This document shows positions 10,068 to 21,800 of a DNA stretch of 64,000 nucleotides, one piece after another. Position numbers and translations under genes: made by a program. The notes beneath the pieces are model-generated. The model ran no database searches and was not told the origin of the DNA. It saw only the letters and a program-made list of their open reading frames with translations. The first letter of the stretch is position 1, and each line of letters opens with the position of its first letter. The DNA is from Tetragonia tetragonoides (Eukaryota > Streptophyta > Magnoliopsida > Caryophyllales > Aizoaceae), in NCBI GenBank assembly GCA_038025085.1, contig CM076153.1, positions 10,819,501 to 10,883,500 on the forward strand. The letters are read 5' to 3'.

Positions 10068-10655
10068 TAGTCCTAACTTGGGTGATCGATACCAGCAAGC
10101 CTACTCAAAATTTCGAGTCCAAAGTTTTTACCTCTAGTTTTAGCCACACCGAGTCGGTTCAGTCCAACTCAGCGATGATCTCATGTCAGTTCAGTGATTT
10201 TCAATTCATTTCAGTAATGTTCAGTCCAGTTCAGTGGTATTCGGTTCAAAAACATAGAAGTGTATGGCCGGGAAGAGATCGTTGTAGTGGATCAAGCAAA
10301 ACTTCTTTTGATAGTGGTACAAATGGTTTCCGAGGCTGCGATGTACACATACGTAGCAAACCAGGTGCTTCTACAGTATGATGGTGGCTTTAATCCTGAT
10401 AGAAAGTTTCTTTGCTTGGAGAACGAGTGGTTGACAATCTCGAAAGATGTTCGAAGAACCCCAACTGCTCAAGCCATTGACATTCTTGTATATTGTGATG
10501 CGACTTATAAGTTTACAATTAAAGGACTTCCAGAACTAAAAGAACACATAGCGCTGCTGAGTTATTACAACGTTGGAACAATGTCCATGGAAGGTACGGT
10601 GATCACACTACTGGTGAGTTTGGAAGCTTTAGCATTGGATGGCGGCTCGAGTTGA
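10068..10655 (+). pseudogene. Third RIP copy, deleted and repeat-interrupted
   Basis: An N-terminal scrap (LTWVIDTSKPTQNF) is followed by TTCAG-type repeats. The reading then resumes in the C-terminal half at EVYGREEIVVV and runs to a stop at 10653-10655. The middle section, still partly present in the right-arm copy, is missing. The catalytic helix reads SEAAM, so the Arg expected three residues after Glu is Met. The C-terminal half is otherwise well kept and nearly identical to the right-arm copy at 60683-61085. Confidence 0.85.
10155..10255. repeat. Degenerate TTCAGT repeat inside the third RIP copy
   Basis: Runs such as ggttcagtccaactcag and tgttcagtccagttcagtgg. Related arrays are at 30320-30460, 39880-40270 and 61318-61525. 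It interrupts the RIP frame in both arms. Confidence 0.7.
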
Positions 10656-10734
10656 ACACGTTAAACCCAGCTTCATGGTTTCAATAAAGTTAAGAGCTGA
10701 TCGGAGTGCACTGCTTGAATGAATGTTGTCTAAA

Positions 10735-10870
10735 GAATAAAGAGTTTCTTAGTGGTTAGAAAGTCATCCTTAGTTTTAGACAGTTTGAGGTGGGATCGAA
10801 TCTCATTACCCTAAGTCGTCCTTAGTTCCTGTATAAACCTTTTTACTTCCTATAAAAAGAAGTGAAGGTA
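10735..10870 (+). repeat. tRNA-SINE-like module in the RIP 3' region
   Basis: Contains tcttagtggttagaaagtc (A-box-like) and gaggtgggatcgaatctc (B-box-like), ending cctgtataaacctttttac. Repeated at 12600-12730 and, inverted, at 60470-60610; a diverged form follows the intact RIP at 3945. Confidence 0.55.
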
Positions 10871-10959
10871 GTTGTCAAATGAAGTAATTGATGTTTAAGT
10901 TTAGTTTGTTCTGTGGGAAACTGGGATGCGATGGTTTTGTTTCAAATATATCCAATCTC

Positions 10960-11240
10960 TATGGGCGAATTTACCTGGGGAATTCCAATTGAGGGAAAAA
11001 GCAAAAGGCACAACAACAACAAAGAGGAAGACCAACTATGGAGCTTTTGGAGAAATTGGAAGAGAGAGAATAATTCGAAGAGAGAGAATAATTCGAGGGA
11101 GGTAAACAATACGTGTTCCGGGAGGTGGATAGCCTGTGGGCCGCGGGGTGGGGTGGCGGCTGGCGGGTGTTTGTTTTACCCACTACGGCATGGTGCTTGG
11201 TTATTTCACGAATTAATTTGTATAGGTACTCTATTTGAGT
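10960..11240 (-). pseudogene. 5'-leader remnant of a deleted F-box gene
   Basis: Reverse complement of the F-box leader at about 58080-58310 (shared blocks include cctggg-attccaattgagg, ggagcttttggagaaattgga and tattctctctcttcga). In the right arm about 2.1 kb of F-box gene separates this leader from the RIP 3' flank. Here the two are joined directly near 10960-10975, so the F-box body has been deleted. Confidence 0.8.
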
Positions 11241-11249
11241 AGGGTGAAA

Positions 11250-12030
11250 TTTATTCTTAAATGTAAAATCCAATCCAGCCCATATCAATATAAACTAGAC
11301 GATTTGGATAGGATTTTATGGATTTTGATTGAATTCAGACTCAAAAATAAATAAAAGAATATTGGATTGGATTCAGATTCACCCTATCGGATTACAATAA
11401 TTCAATCAAATCGAAATTATTCCAAAACTGATATAGTGGTCTTAAGCATGCATATAAGCAAGTGAATTACTCCATTCATCGCCAATGGATTTTATTTTGA
11501 ATCTCACTTGACTTATATGTGCTCACTTATTGAGGTCCAATTATTGATTGTATTAAATCTAAAATCCAATCAAATTCAATCTAAACTAGACGATTTGATT
11601 GGATTTTTTGGATTTTGGATTAAATTCGAACTCAAAAAAAATACTCCCTCCGTCTCAAAAAACCTGAAACTTTGCTTTTTGAAGGTCAAACTTAACAAAC
11701 TTTGACCATTAATTTATGAAAATATATAAAGATTCACATTATGAAAGTACTTTTGTTAGATTCATTTTTAAAAGTACTTTCAAAAAACCGTATTGTTATA
11801 ATTTTTTATATTCATATAATTGTAGTTATTTACGTTCAAATTGGTATCTTGGAGACCGTGAAAAAACAAAGGTTCAGGTTTTTTGGAGACGGAGGAAGTA
11901 ATACTTTTTGGATTTTGGATTGGATTCAGACTAACCATTTCGGAGTCCAATAATCTAATCCAATCCAATTTAATCCAAATTATATATTTATTGTTAAATC
12001 AGTGATCTTGACTATGCATATAAGCAGGTG
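11250..12030. repeat. Two tandem TTGGATT-rich units
   Basis: The unit beginning near 11255 (aatccaatccag...aaactagacgattt) recurs from about 11560 with aaactagacgatttgattggatt, and both end with tatgcatataagca before the acttgacttatatgtgct motif. The second unit holds a Stowaway MITE. Related TTGGATT sequence in the right arm is at about 56930-57100 and 57890-58070. Confidence 0.65.
11644..11898. mobile_element. Stowaway MITE
   Basis: Terminal repeats ctccctccgtctc and gagacggaggaag, flanked by TA on both sides (11642-11643 and 11899-11900). This is the classic Stowaway (Tc1/mariner) signature. The corresponding right-arm position near 57060 lacks it. Confidence 0.88.
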
Positions 12031-12205
12031 GGTTACTCCATCCATTGTCAATTAATTTTGGGTTGGAACCTCACTTGACTTATATGTGCTTATTTGTGAG
12101 GCCAAATTATCGTAATTTTATCATCGTATCAGAGCGGATTTTATCTTGGCTTCAAATGACCCGTTATTGGCCCACGCGCGTTTAACTGGCCCATAATATA
12201 CTCTA

Positions 12206-12301
12206 ATAGGTCCACGCTTTAACCCGTGATGGATCTTTGCATGTGATAAGGCGATAGGTCCACGCTTTAACCCGTGATGGATCTTTGCATGTGATAAGGC
12301 G
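12206..12301. repeat. 48-bp perfect tandem duplication
   Basis: Two copies of a unit starting ataggtccacgctttaaccc, offset by 48 bp. The right arm has a single diverged equivalent near 56290-56360. Confidence 0.85.
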
Positions 12302-12396
12302 TTGAAGTGGGTTTATGTACCAAATAAAAAAAATATAATGGTCTTGATTTTTGAGCAAGGGCGGAACCAGGAAGAAAGTGTAGGCCATAGCAGTGC

Positions 12397-12540
12397 CGAG
12401 TTACAAGTTTGGTGACTTACAAGTTTACAATAAAAGGAATTTCAAAACTAAAAGAACACATAGCGCTACTGAGTTACAACGTTGGAAAAATGTCCATGGA
12501 AGGTTTGGAAGATTTAGCATTGGATGGCGGCTCGAGTTGA
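12397..12540 (+). pseudogene. RIP C-terminal fragment
   Basis: Encodes only the last 40 or so residues of a RIP (YKFTIKG, LKEHIALLSYNVG, LALDGGSS) before TGA at 12538-12540. It is followed by the same 3' module as the 10 kb copy (12550-12830). It adjoins the inner end of the left arm, and no matching copy sits at the inner end of the right arm. Confidence 0.85.
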
Positions 12541-12829
12541 ACATGTTAAAACCAGCTCCATGGTTTCAATAAAGTTAGAGCTGGTCAGAGTGCACTCGCT
12601 TGAATGAATGTTCTTAGTGATTAGAAAGTCATCCTTAGATTAGACCGCTTGAGGTGGGATCGAATCTCATTACCCTGGGTTCGTCGTTAATTCCTGTATA
12701 AACCTTTTTACTTCCTATAAAAAGAAGTGAAGGTAATTGTCAAATGAAGTAATTGATGTTTAAGTTTAGTTTGTTCTGTGGGAAACTGGGATGCGATGGT
12801 TGTGTATCAAATATATCCGATCACTATCT

Positions 12830-13990
12830 TCTTGTTTCCATTGAATGATACTCCTAGCAATGGATTTTATGAACATTCAGCATATGTTTTTGGTCCTTAC
12901 TAGATAGCCACGCAATATTTTGCTTACATAGTCCGCCCTGTGAATATTTTTTGTCTGAACTCTAATGGAGCATTTTTTTTTTCTTAAAAAAAAAATCATG
13001 AAAGAGCTGACAGCCCAGATGAAGTATAAAAAGTCACACAAAATGGTCATTTGCAGTTATGGGCTTCTGGCTCCAACAAATGAACTTCAAAAGAAGCAAA
13101 ATTAATCTATGATAATACAACAGATATTCTAGACTGTCATCAACAAAAATAATTATAGTCGTGGGGCAATAACCTATTCATAAAACACTAATTACTAGTA
13201 TAATCTACAACCCTTTTTTTCCTTTCCTGTGAAAGGAAGTTACTAACCCAAAATGTGAAAATAGAGGGGAAAAGGAGCCTCTTCCTCCGAGCAAAGCAAC
13301 CCTTTCGATCAAAAGCACCGCTTTCTAACTTCACTCACTATCGACTTAGGACTATTTTTCACAAAAGAATCAATACAAAACAACAAAAACGACACTAGCA
13401 AGGAAATTTTTGACATGACCATATACGTGATATATCGAACACTCCCATGTCTCCATAGAGTCCATTTCAGCCTACAATGGAAAAAGAACAAGAAAAAAAA
13501 AATTAGGTACATCAACAGGATAGTGCACCCCTAATTTCAACTTAAATATCAATAAAAAGGCTGATTAATTGCCAAGATCCATGCAGTCGTCCACCAGTAC
13601 TAGCAGGGCGCCAAAAATACCAAGGAAACAAATTAACACAAACATGCTACACCTTCGCGGCTTCACCCTAACACAGATTTATTTACTTATTTTCTCCCAT
13701 CCTCTTCTGGAAAACAATCAGCAAAACTTTCCTGAATTTTGGGGTGATTTCACTGGGGTAGAAATAGATTTCACTTTGAACCAAGATATGATGTGGCATT
13801 ACCTTAACCTATAAAGCAAAGTTGTTTGATATGTTCAACTTAGTTAAACATGTACAGTAAATTTAGCTTCCTGAACCATTAGAAATTAACTTATGACTAC
13901 CTCATATTAGACACAATGTACAACCAGCCAACCAGGTACTCTTGAGGTAATTAGCAAGATATCCCTAAGTTTCACTTTCATCTATTGAGC
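12830..13990. other. No gene recognised
   Basis: Spacer between the RIP cluster and the coiled-coil gene. Open frames at 13309-13515 (minus) and 13569-13814 (plus) show no recognisable domain. It could include distal 3' sequence of the minus-strand gene that ends at 15900, but nothing proves this. Confidence 0.35.
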
Positions 13991-13997
13991 ATCTGCC

Positions 13998-14225
13998 TAT
14001 AATTGTGTTTCGATATGTTACAATGCAAAGGAGAGGCACTAACCAGTAACCACACAAGAAACAAAAACATGGTGAACTTCAGAAAGAACTCTCTGCATGA
14101 AGCTAATAAATTCTTATAATTGTGTTTCAATATGTTACAATGCAAAGGAGAGGCACTAACCAGTGACCACACAAGAAACAAAAACATGGTGAACTTCACA
14201 AAGAACTCTCTGCATGAAGTAAATA
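13998..14225. repeat. 117-bp tandem duplication
   Basis: The unit starting tataattgtgtttcratatg occurs at 13998 and 14115 with few differences; both contain ggagaggcactaaccagt and aactctctgcatgaag. No coding role seen. Confidence 0.85.
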
Positions 14226-14479
14226 GTTCATTACGTTGGATGGGTTTCCCGCTACACTGAATACTGTCCTTTCCCATACATAAGTTAAGATTGGTCTCTG
14301 AATATGCAGTTAAATCCACTAGCCCAGCCTGTTAAAACCTGATCTACTGGTCAATACTCAATGCACTCTCTCTTCAATGATCTAATCTAAAGACTCTAAA
14401 CCTTCTATGCTGGGGCGCTACATAAGAAAAGAGCATGAACAGGATTTATTCTCACTGCTAAAGTCTTGATTCAAAAATC

Positions 14480-15020
14480 ACCAATGCGACCCCCCCCCCC
14501 CCCACCATAGGCCACAGCCATCAGGATCCCTCCTACCCCACCACCCAAACTGCTGAATTACAATGCACACACAAACTGTGCTATGTGACATGATAGGGTC
14601 ACTACAGCTAAACCCATGTTAGAACTATAGACTATAGGTTACGCAGTGTAACACGATCCTATATTGTGATCCATCATCCACACGCAATATGTATTTTAGA
14701 GGTGATAACTAAGCGCCTCCCCCCCCCCCCACATGTGCGCTTTTGGAAAGGTTTCATAATCATACACACACACCTGACACCACACCTATGTTACTCGGAC
14801 TCCTCATTTAAACAAAAGTATCCGTGTCGTATTTTCGGACGGTAGGATACGATATGATACTTGGACACTTCAAATTAGATCAAAGAAGGAAAAAAAACAT
14901 CATAGAAAGCTATGCGACTGATCCTCGGACCCACAGACGAACCCTAATCATCGGATCCTCGAAACTGAGTAGCATAGGCGGCATAGCACAATACTACAGT
15001 TCCAGAGATATTGTCGTACA
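14480..15020. other. Repeat-rich spacer with C tracts
   Basis: Poly-C tracts near 14490 and 14719, and a ttactcggactcctc element near 14791 that resembles dispersed plant repeats. No gene seen. Confidence 0.35.
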
Positions 15021-15026
15021 ATATAC

Positions 15027-15378
15027 ACCCTCCGTCCCACATGACTGTCTTGATGACTTTGCATGTAGTTGAACAAAAGCACAGTTAGGAACTTAGAACC
15101 CTGAGGGGGAAGCTCAGCTGGTAAAACCTCGGAGAAGTATTCCAGAGGTCCCACGTTCAAGCCCCCACAGGCCCTGGAGGTTTTCGAGGTCGTTAACTTC
15201 AAGGCCCATGGGATTAGTCAAGCAAAACTTAGACATCCATGTTATCCAAAATAAAAAATAATAATTTTTTATTGAGAATAATATGTGGTAGGGAATGAAC
15301 CATAAGGAATCAAGACGGTCATTGTGGGACATCAAAACATAGAAAGCTAGACAGTCGTTGTGGAATGAAGGGAGTAAA
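15027..15378. mobile_element. Stowaway-like MITE carrying a SINE
   Basis: Left end caccctccgtcccacatgac; the right end reads, on the minus strand, tactcccttcattccacaac, and inner gactgtct and agacggtc words are inverted. Near 15100-15230 a tRNA-like insert contains gctcagctggtaaaacctc (A-box) and cgttcaagccccc (B-box). Confidence 0.55.
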
Positions 15379-15899
15379 AACATTAGTGTGTGATGTAAAG
15401 AGTAAAAGATCATCTCATATCGGCTATCTAGAATTGTAACCTCACCATGACAGTTGGGGAAGAAAGGAGGGAAGGCAACAAAACTAGGAGATATCAGACA
15501 CCGTGTACCACGGCAAGCAGAAAACAAGGACAGGCTCTATTAAGGAGGGAAACTACAAAGACTAATAGGCAATACCGCAATATGTTAATTGCACAGTTGG
15601 ACAACAAATAATAAATACAGTAGAATACAATCATCTGACACTGATGTGAGAGTTTCATGTAAAAATACATATTAGAGCACTATAAATCAAGAGAATAACA
15701 GAACAGCAATTTGAAAAGACCACGAAGATACTGGAGCCAACAGGTTTCCTCAATTCTCACAGGGTCTTACTGAATCTTTCTCACGAGTCAAAGATTGACT
15801 GAAGTTCTATACGATGACTGTATTTAAAAAATAGGGAGTATTATGATGTTGGAATATACCTGGGAAATGCCACAAAGGCAAGTTGTTGATGATGAAAAT

Positions 15900-18800
15900 C
15901 TACTTGTCTGAATGGCCTCGCTTACCCTTGCGTCGTGCATGATGACCTTGGGAAGTACGAGCAGGCTTCACTGATTTTTTGCTGCACAAGTCAAAGAATT
16001 AAAGGAGAAGGGATTCAGAATTATTGCAATCATATTTTCTTTTTCTGTTTTGTCTTCCTACCATATATGTGTATATTTATAAGCTTGCAGAAAGGTAATG
16101 ACGCAACTTACCAGAACATTGCTGAGCAAACTTTGGACAGAATGATGACAGGAAGAGCCAGAAGGGCAGAGGCCTATAAAGAAACATGTAAAATGTTAAC
16201 AAACATTGATAACCCATGGACTGAGACTGGACAAATAACAGGGTGAGTAGAACTTACCACAAACCATACCAGCTCTTTTGTTGCAAGAGGTCTGGTAACA
16301 TCATGTTGTTTCAGCTTTTCATGAACTGCAGCTTGTACCTAACAATGACAATAGGATGTTACATGAGACATAAATTTCATTTTTATTCCTTGAACAATAT
16401 ATATGACCAATTCATTACATTTTAGATATTACAAACTCAACGTAGATCTATGAGAAAGACCACATTTATGCAGCCTTATACCACACAAGCAAAGAGGCCG
16501 TTTGCAAAGACCAACAAATAAAGATGTTCGACCTAGAATCATATGACTTCTTACAGTATGGAATATGGATTCCAATTTCAGGAAACAATATATAGCTAGG
16601 CTCGTTTGTCATTAACTAGTTGACAAGCTTGTGACTTGCAAGTCAGCTAACTACAGGGAAACAGAGCACCCCACATTTAAATTTTTCATGAATATAACAG
16701 AACCACCAGAAATCAATAAGTGGAAGATGCTCAACTAGTTCGAGAGATAAGATCTCCGTCAGAAACCTTGTATAGGTTACGATTTGTAAACTTCTAACCC
16801 ACCTTTTCCCTCTTACAATATTAGAGTTGAAAATTGAATTACATACTCCACATATTACTGTGTTATATATAACTGAAAATAGATAACCAACAACTCTTCC
16901 ACTCTTTCTCTCAAATTCTTGCTTGGAGATTTTGATGCCCAACACCACAACAAAACCCTACTAATAGAGGCGATGATGGTAGCATAGAATCTTCTCAAAG
17001 TTTATGGAAATTCTAATTGTTATCCCAAAATTCAACAAGGTCCCATCAGATCAATATCTCCATTAATTTCAAAGCCCGCCATTGCTACAACATACAGGTG
17101 GTAATCCAATTCAGTATCTTCCACTACGTACATATGTTAAGTCACTTATTCATATGAACCACTTATCATAAGTAACGGGAAGAGCCTGAAGCACCTAATT
17201 AAGCAAAAAGGGTTTTCACAATACTTGCAACAGGCAACCAAAAAGATAATGAACATGGAATATCGTACATGACGTTTAAGGACAACACAATATGATACCT
17301 GGTGATGATACATGGTTGCCGATTCAAGAAACTTCCCAGAAACATGAACTGCCTTCTTTGTGTAAGGCTTCAAGACAGTCCTTGCTTTTTCAACATGAGG
17401 CTTCGCTACTGTCGCGACCTGATCGATGTAAGGCTTACTCAATTTCTTGACATCCTGGCATCAACAGAATCTCTTTCTTAGCGACCACGTTGATTTCAGT
17501 ATGGCCACAATTATTATTTTTTGTTAAAATAAAACTTCAAATACCTGGTAGTAAGGGTCAGCGAGTTCTTGTACTTTAATGATATGTGGTCTTACAGCAT
17601 CCTTTGATGCCTCATATACCTCAGCAGTTTTACCTGTCAGAGACTTCATGTGTGGTTCAACATATTCAGTTACCATCAACCATTGCTCCTTCACAGCAGG
17701 GACAAATTTCTGCATAACCCAATCCAACTTATTAGTGTCCCAGCCATATAAACAGTCAAAAGAAGAGAAATTTGATGCAACAACTAACAAACGAGGTCCA
17801 AGAAACTACACATCCTCAATAATAGATAATTTTTCAGAAAGATTCGACCACAGATGCACTTTAAAGCTGTAAGTCTGTAACTAAGACTTTCCGGTGCAAG
17901 GACAGTAGCTGATGAAACCCAAGATAGGCTGATATGTGATATAACAGTCATTACGTCAACAAAAAGGTTACTGTTAGACAACAGGCCATACATATGTGAT
18001 TTAAAAATCAGAGGAACAAGATCATTACATCACCAAATTGAATGTTACAATCTATTATTTAAGGCAGCGGACAGATAGACCCCACTACAATTAATTTTTA
18101 TGAAACTCGTTAAGACTCCTATATTGGCTTCTACAAATGTTTAAAAATATAACTTAAAAATACATTTAAAACTCTGTCTAGAACAGTCTCCCACACTACA
18201 GCTAGGCTACTACCACAATCGCGATCAGGACCACAACTATGTTCCAAGCTCATACACTTCAACACAACAGTTCAATCAACTTCATATTTATTTCAATAGC
18301 TGACAGCAAAAAACAGACATTCTAGCACAAACACGTAGAACAATTGCCAAGAATCAGCATAGGTGGCTTACAGTTTTGATTGTTTCAATGTGAGGTTCAG
18401 CCCACTTTTCAGCATGACCTTTCTTCTCCAGTGTCTGTCAAAAAGTTTTTACAGACAATAAGAAGGTGACCTCTAAACAATATTATAACGAGGCTGGTAA
18501 CCAATTAGTACCAACGTTCTAATGTAACAAAAAGGAAAGAGTTGGACGGCAACACAGAATAATACCTTCTGGATCAAAACCTCCATAACAGGTTCTCCAT
18601 GCTCATTCCATTCAGCCTCTATGAAGGACTACGCGGAGAAGAGGAAGAGGAAGAGGAACAAAAGGGTCAGAAAGAACCCCGGAAATATGTTATAAGATAT
18701 GAGAAAAGAGGAAAGAAAGCTATCATTCATTACCCAAGAGCGGATCATATGACTCAAAAGCCAAGGTGGAAGCCATGCACCATGAACCTAATCATTGATC

Positions 18801-21800
18801 ATAAACATAAGCTCATCAATCGACAATGATATGATATCAAGGATTTATCCTTGATTCAGCTCAAAATCCTATTACAATACTATAGTCCAATTCAATTCAC
18901 AGACAAATGTTGTAATGAGCAAATAATAATAATAGTAATAACAAACAGCATGAGCCAATATTATAGCAGAAAGTGCTGAAGATTATAAACAAGACAACTA
19001 ATGCCTATTAGATCATAAGCCTTGCTTATTTGACATTTATTGTGATCTATATTCAAGATTTTAGTCTATTAGAGCATTGATAAAATTTAACAAAAAGAAA
19101 AGTTATAAGAGCTACCAAAGGAATCATGGATGTCGAAAACATGTTTAGATGGTAATTACCTCATTACCCTTCCAGCTAGTGGGAGTGAATAAACGGTGGG
19201 AATCATGGTTGCGTAAATAAGAGGCATTTTTGTTGCAATGACAAGATGTGAATGAAAAAATTTGTCATTTGTAAATACTACATAGCTGTGTTGACAGCCG
19301 ATGGGGGCTCATTCAGAGTACTGCTACGCAGCAAGGTACGTTTTTTACAAGGTGGTTAGTCGTTAAACCTGCCTCCTCTGGAAGAAGGAAAAAAGGTGCA
19401 AATTGGAGCCACTACAATCCCATCCCTGATTTCTCCCACTCCCACTCCTCCCCTGCCTACCAAACATGAATAAAGTTGGAACAAAGCCCTCCAAACCCTT
19501 ATTCTCACTACCACTTACCATGATGTGCCTTCATCCCAGAGAAGTCTAACTGCAGACACGCAAATAAATAAACTAATACGGGTCTAAGTCCAAGTTCAGA
19601 AAATTCGCTAATGATGTGTAGAATAAATGCTTCAATCACGTAAGCATGCTCACACAAAACTAAAACCGCACTCATAGAGATTATTCCATAGACAATCCAT
19701 CCAGCAGTTGATCCATACTAACATTTCTTAACCGTAAGATGAAATCGTTTCAACGGCTTCAATCATATCCGTTTACCTCTTAGTCTAATTTCAGTAACAG
19801 TCAAGATCTCAATTCGTGCAACGAGTTACATTAATTCATAAAGAAAATAGCAGAATAAATGTGTAAAAGTTCTCACTCTATGACTTTCATTAAATAAAGT
19901 TTATCCAGGCATAAATCCACACCAAACTTGTAACTTCAAAGCTGAAACTCAGTTGAAGCAAAACAGGAAGACGATGGCGTGTCATAGAACGACCTCTTAA
20001 TTAGTAGTACAATAGTGTAAATATGATGAAGATAACCAATAAATTGGCAACAATGTGCAATTATGGGAAATAGAAAAGGAAAACCACCACCAATACATAT
20101 TTGAAGCACCTCAAAGAAACATCTTGACATAAATATTAGTGTTTAAGAGAAAGAAATAAGAAAACATTCAGCAGCATCAGTAATGGGACCTAAAGCAGCG
20201 GTATACTATTGTTTAAAGCATAAAAGAAGAAGCGGAAAACTTGAACAAATTTATTACCTCCCCTAGCTCCTTAGATCTTGAGGTGGCTTCTAATTTTGCC
20301 TTCATCATTTCTTCCTGAATTGCGTAAGATAAAAAAATCAACAAATTTACTAGGATTATAAATGTAATATATTTGGGAGAAAATAAACAGTATAACAAAA
20401 AGGCAAAGTCATATACTTCATTACTTCACACATGAGGGGCATACCTCTGCTACTTGAAGAGCACGCTCAGTTTTACGAATTCTGGTCTTCTGTTCGTCAT
20501 TGATCTTTTGGAGCTGTATAATCATGCATTAACATAAGTTTTAAAGATAACTAGGTATATAATGAATTTCAGTAAATAGGATTAATGGAGCAAGTCACAC
20601 AAACGTAAATGTAGCAGCTACTTCCTTCAAAACTCCCATTTGAGAAATTATTCAAATTGATCAGACTGCAAAAAATGAAGGTGCTACATTCTTAAATACT
20701 TGAGCACAATTTGCACAGAACAAGGGATTTTAAGATTTGAGACCTGCACCCAAAGCCATCATAAAGCTGACAGCAAAAGAATGCATGATGGAGCATCTTC
20801 AGTTAGAAGGTCGCCTACAGTGAGTCTTCCTTCGTTGATGCTAGCCTATCACTTGGTATTTTTAACCCCTAACCCTAGTAAATATATATATTTTCCACTG
20901 TCATCAAGCATTTTCACATCTCTTAATTTGTTGTGTCATTGAAGGAGTGCAATATATTGAGAGATGCATTGTCTTACAGCACGTATTCCATGCTGGAATA
21001 CTAGCAAGACTCCAAGTGAGTAATGACTAGTCCTCCATTACTCCCTGTCTCTTAGAATATCAGAGCAGGATTTGTAGCAAATGCTGGGAGCACCTTGGTT
21101 AGTCTATAATGCATTCAGGATAAGCTATCTGACTACTTGAAAGATATTATCACGAAGAAAGAGGAAAATGAGATCAGAAATGCATCACTGATGCTATATA
21201 AGTGGTAACCTTTCCAGGATGTCAGAACTTAAAAGGGTATTAAGGATCTGTACTTGCTAAATAATTTACCATGAAGAAAGGATTTTCCTGTATTTTCTTC
21301 CAGTAAGCACTGTGGTAAGATTTCAGCCTGCTAAATGAGAGCTCTAAATTATATAGTCCAACATTCATGGGAAAGCATGTCTCAATACCTTCCCTACAAG
21401 CTCCATTTGTAAATTTTGCTAAAGAATCCACTATGTATTTTCTAACCAAATTCTCGCCTTATTAGACAAGGTCTAATAACTTTTTTTCTTTTTTTCAAGT
21501 AGTAAATAAACACTGTCTATCTGAGTGGAGTCACACTCTATTTCAATCATGTTTGTTACACAACAAAAAAATATATCTTCTTCGAGTATAGGTTTCTCTT
21601 GCCCATTCGATAAATCATTGAGCATTTACTTACTTCCAACACCAACATATTCCCTCGCAAGTTCTCCAGTACCCATAACCGTTATTTCATTGTATATTGT
21701 TCTACAATGCTCAGTCTAATGAAATAGGATTCCAAATCCTCAATTATGGATAATCTACAAGTGAAAGCAGGAAAGGAGAAACTAAATACTAGTTGATGGC

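Larger units (their letters stand above)
7560..12380. repeat. Left arm of a large imperfect inverted repeat
   Basis: Matched segments run in reverse order and orientation in the right arm: 7560-8880 with about 62825-64000, 8880-9780 with 61915-62825, 10068-10160 with 61540-61635, 10260-10945 with 60400-61085, 10975-11240 with 58080-58305, and 12060-12350 with 56270-56480. Differences include an F-box deletion here and arm-specific transposons. The spacer is about 44 kb. The outer end cannot be seen because the right arm reaches the window edge. Confidence 0.85.

Noticed and set aside
9944..10381. 145-codon frame starting MDVHVIGCACN
   Set aside because: Out-of-frame mixture of repeat sequence and a RIP fragment; the homologous reading is the one described for the pseudogene.
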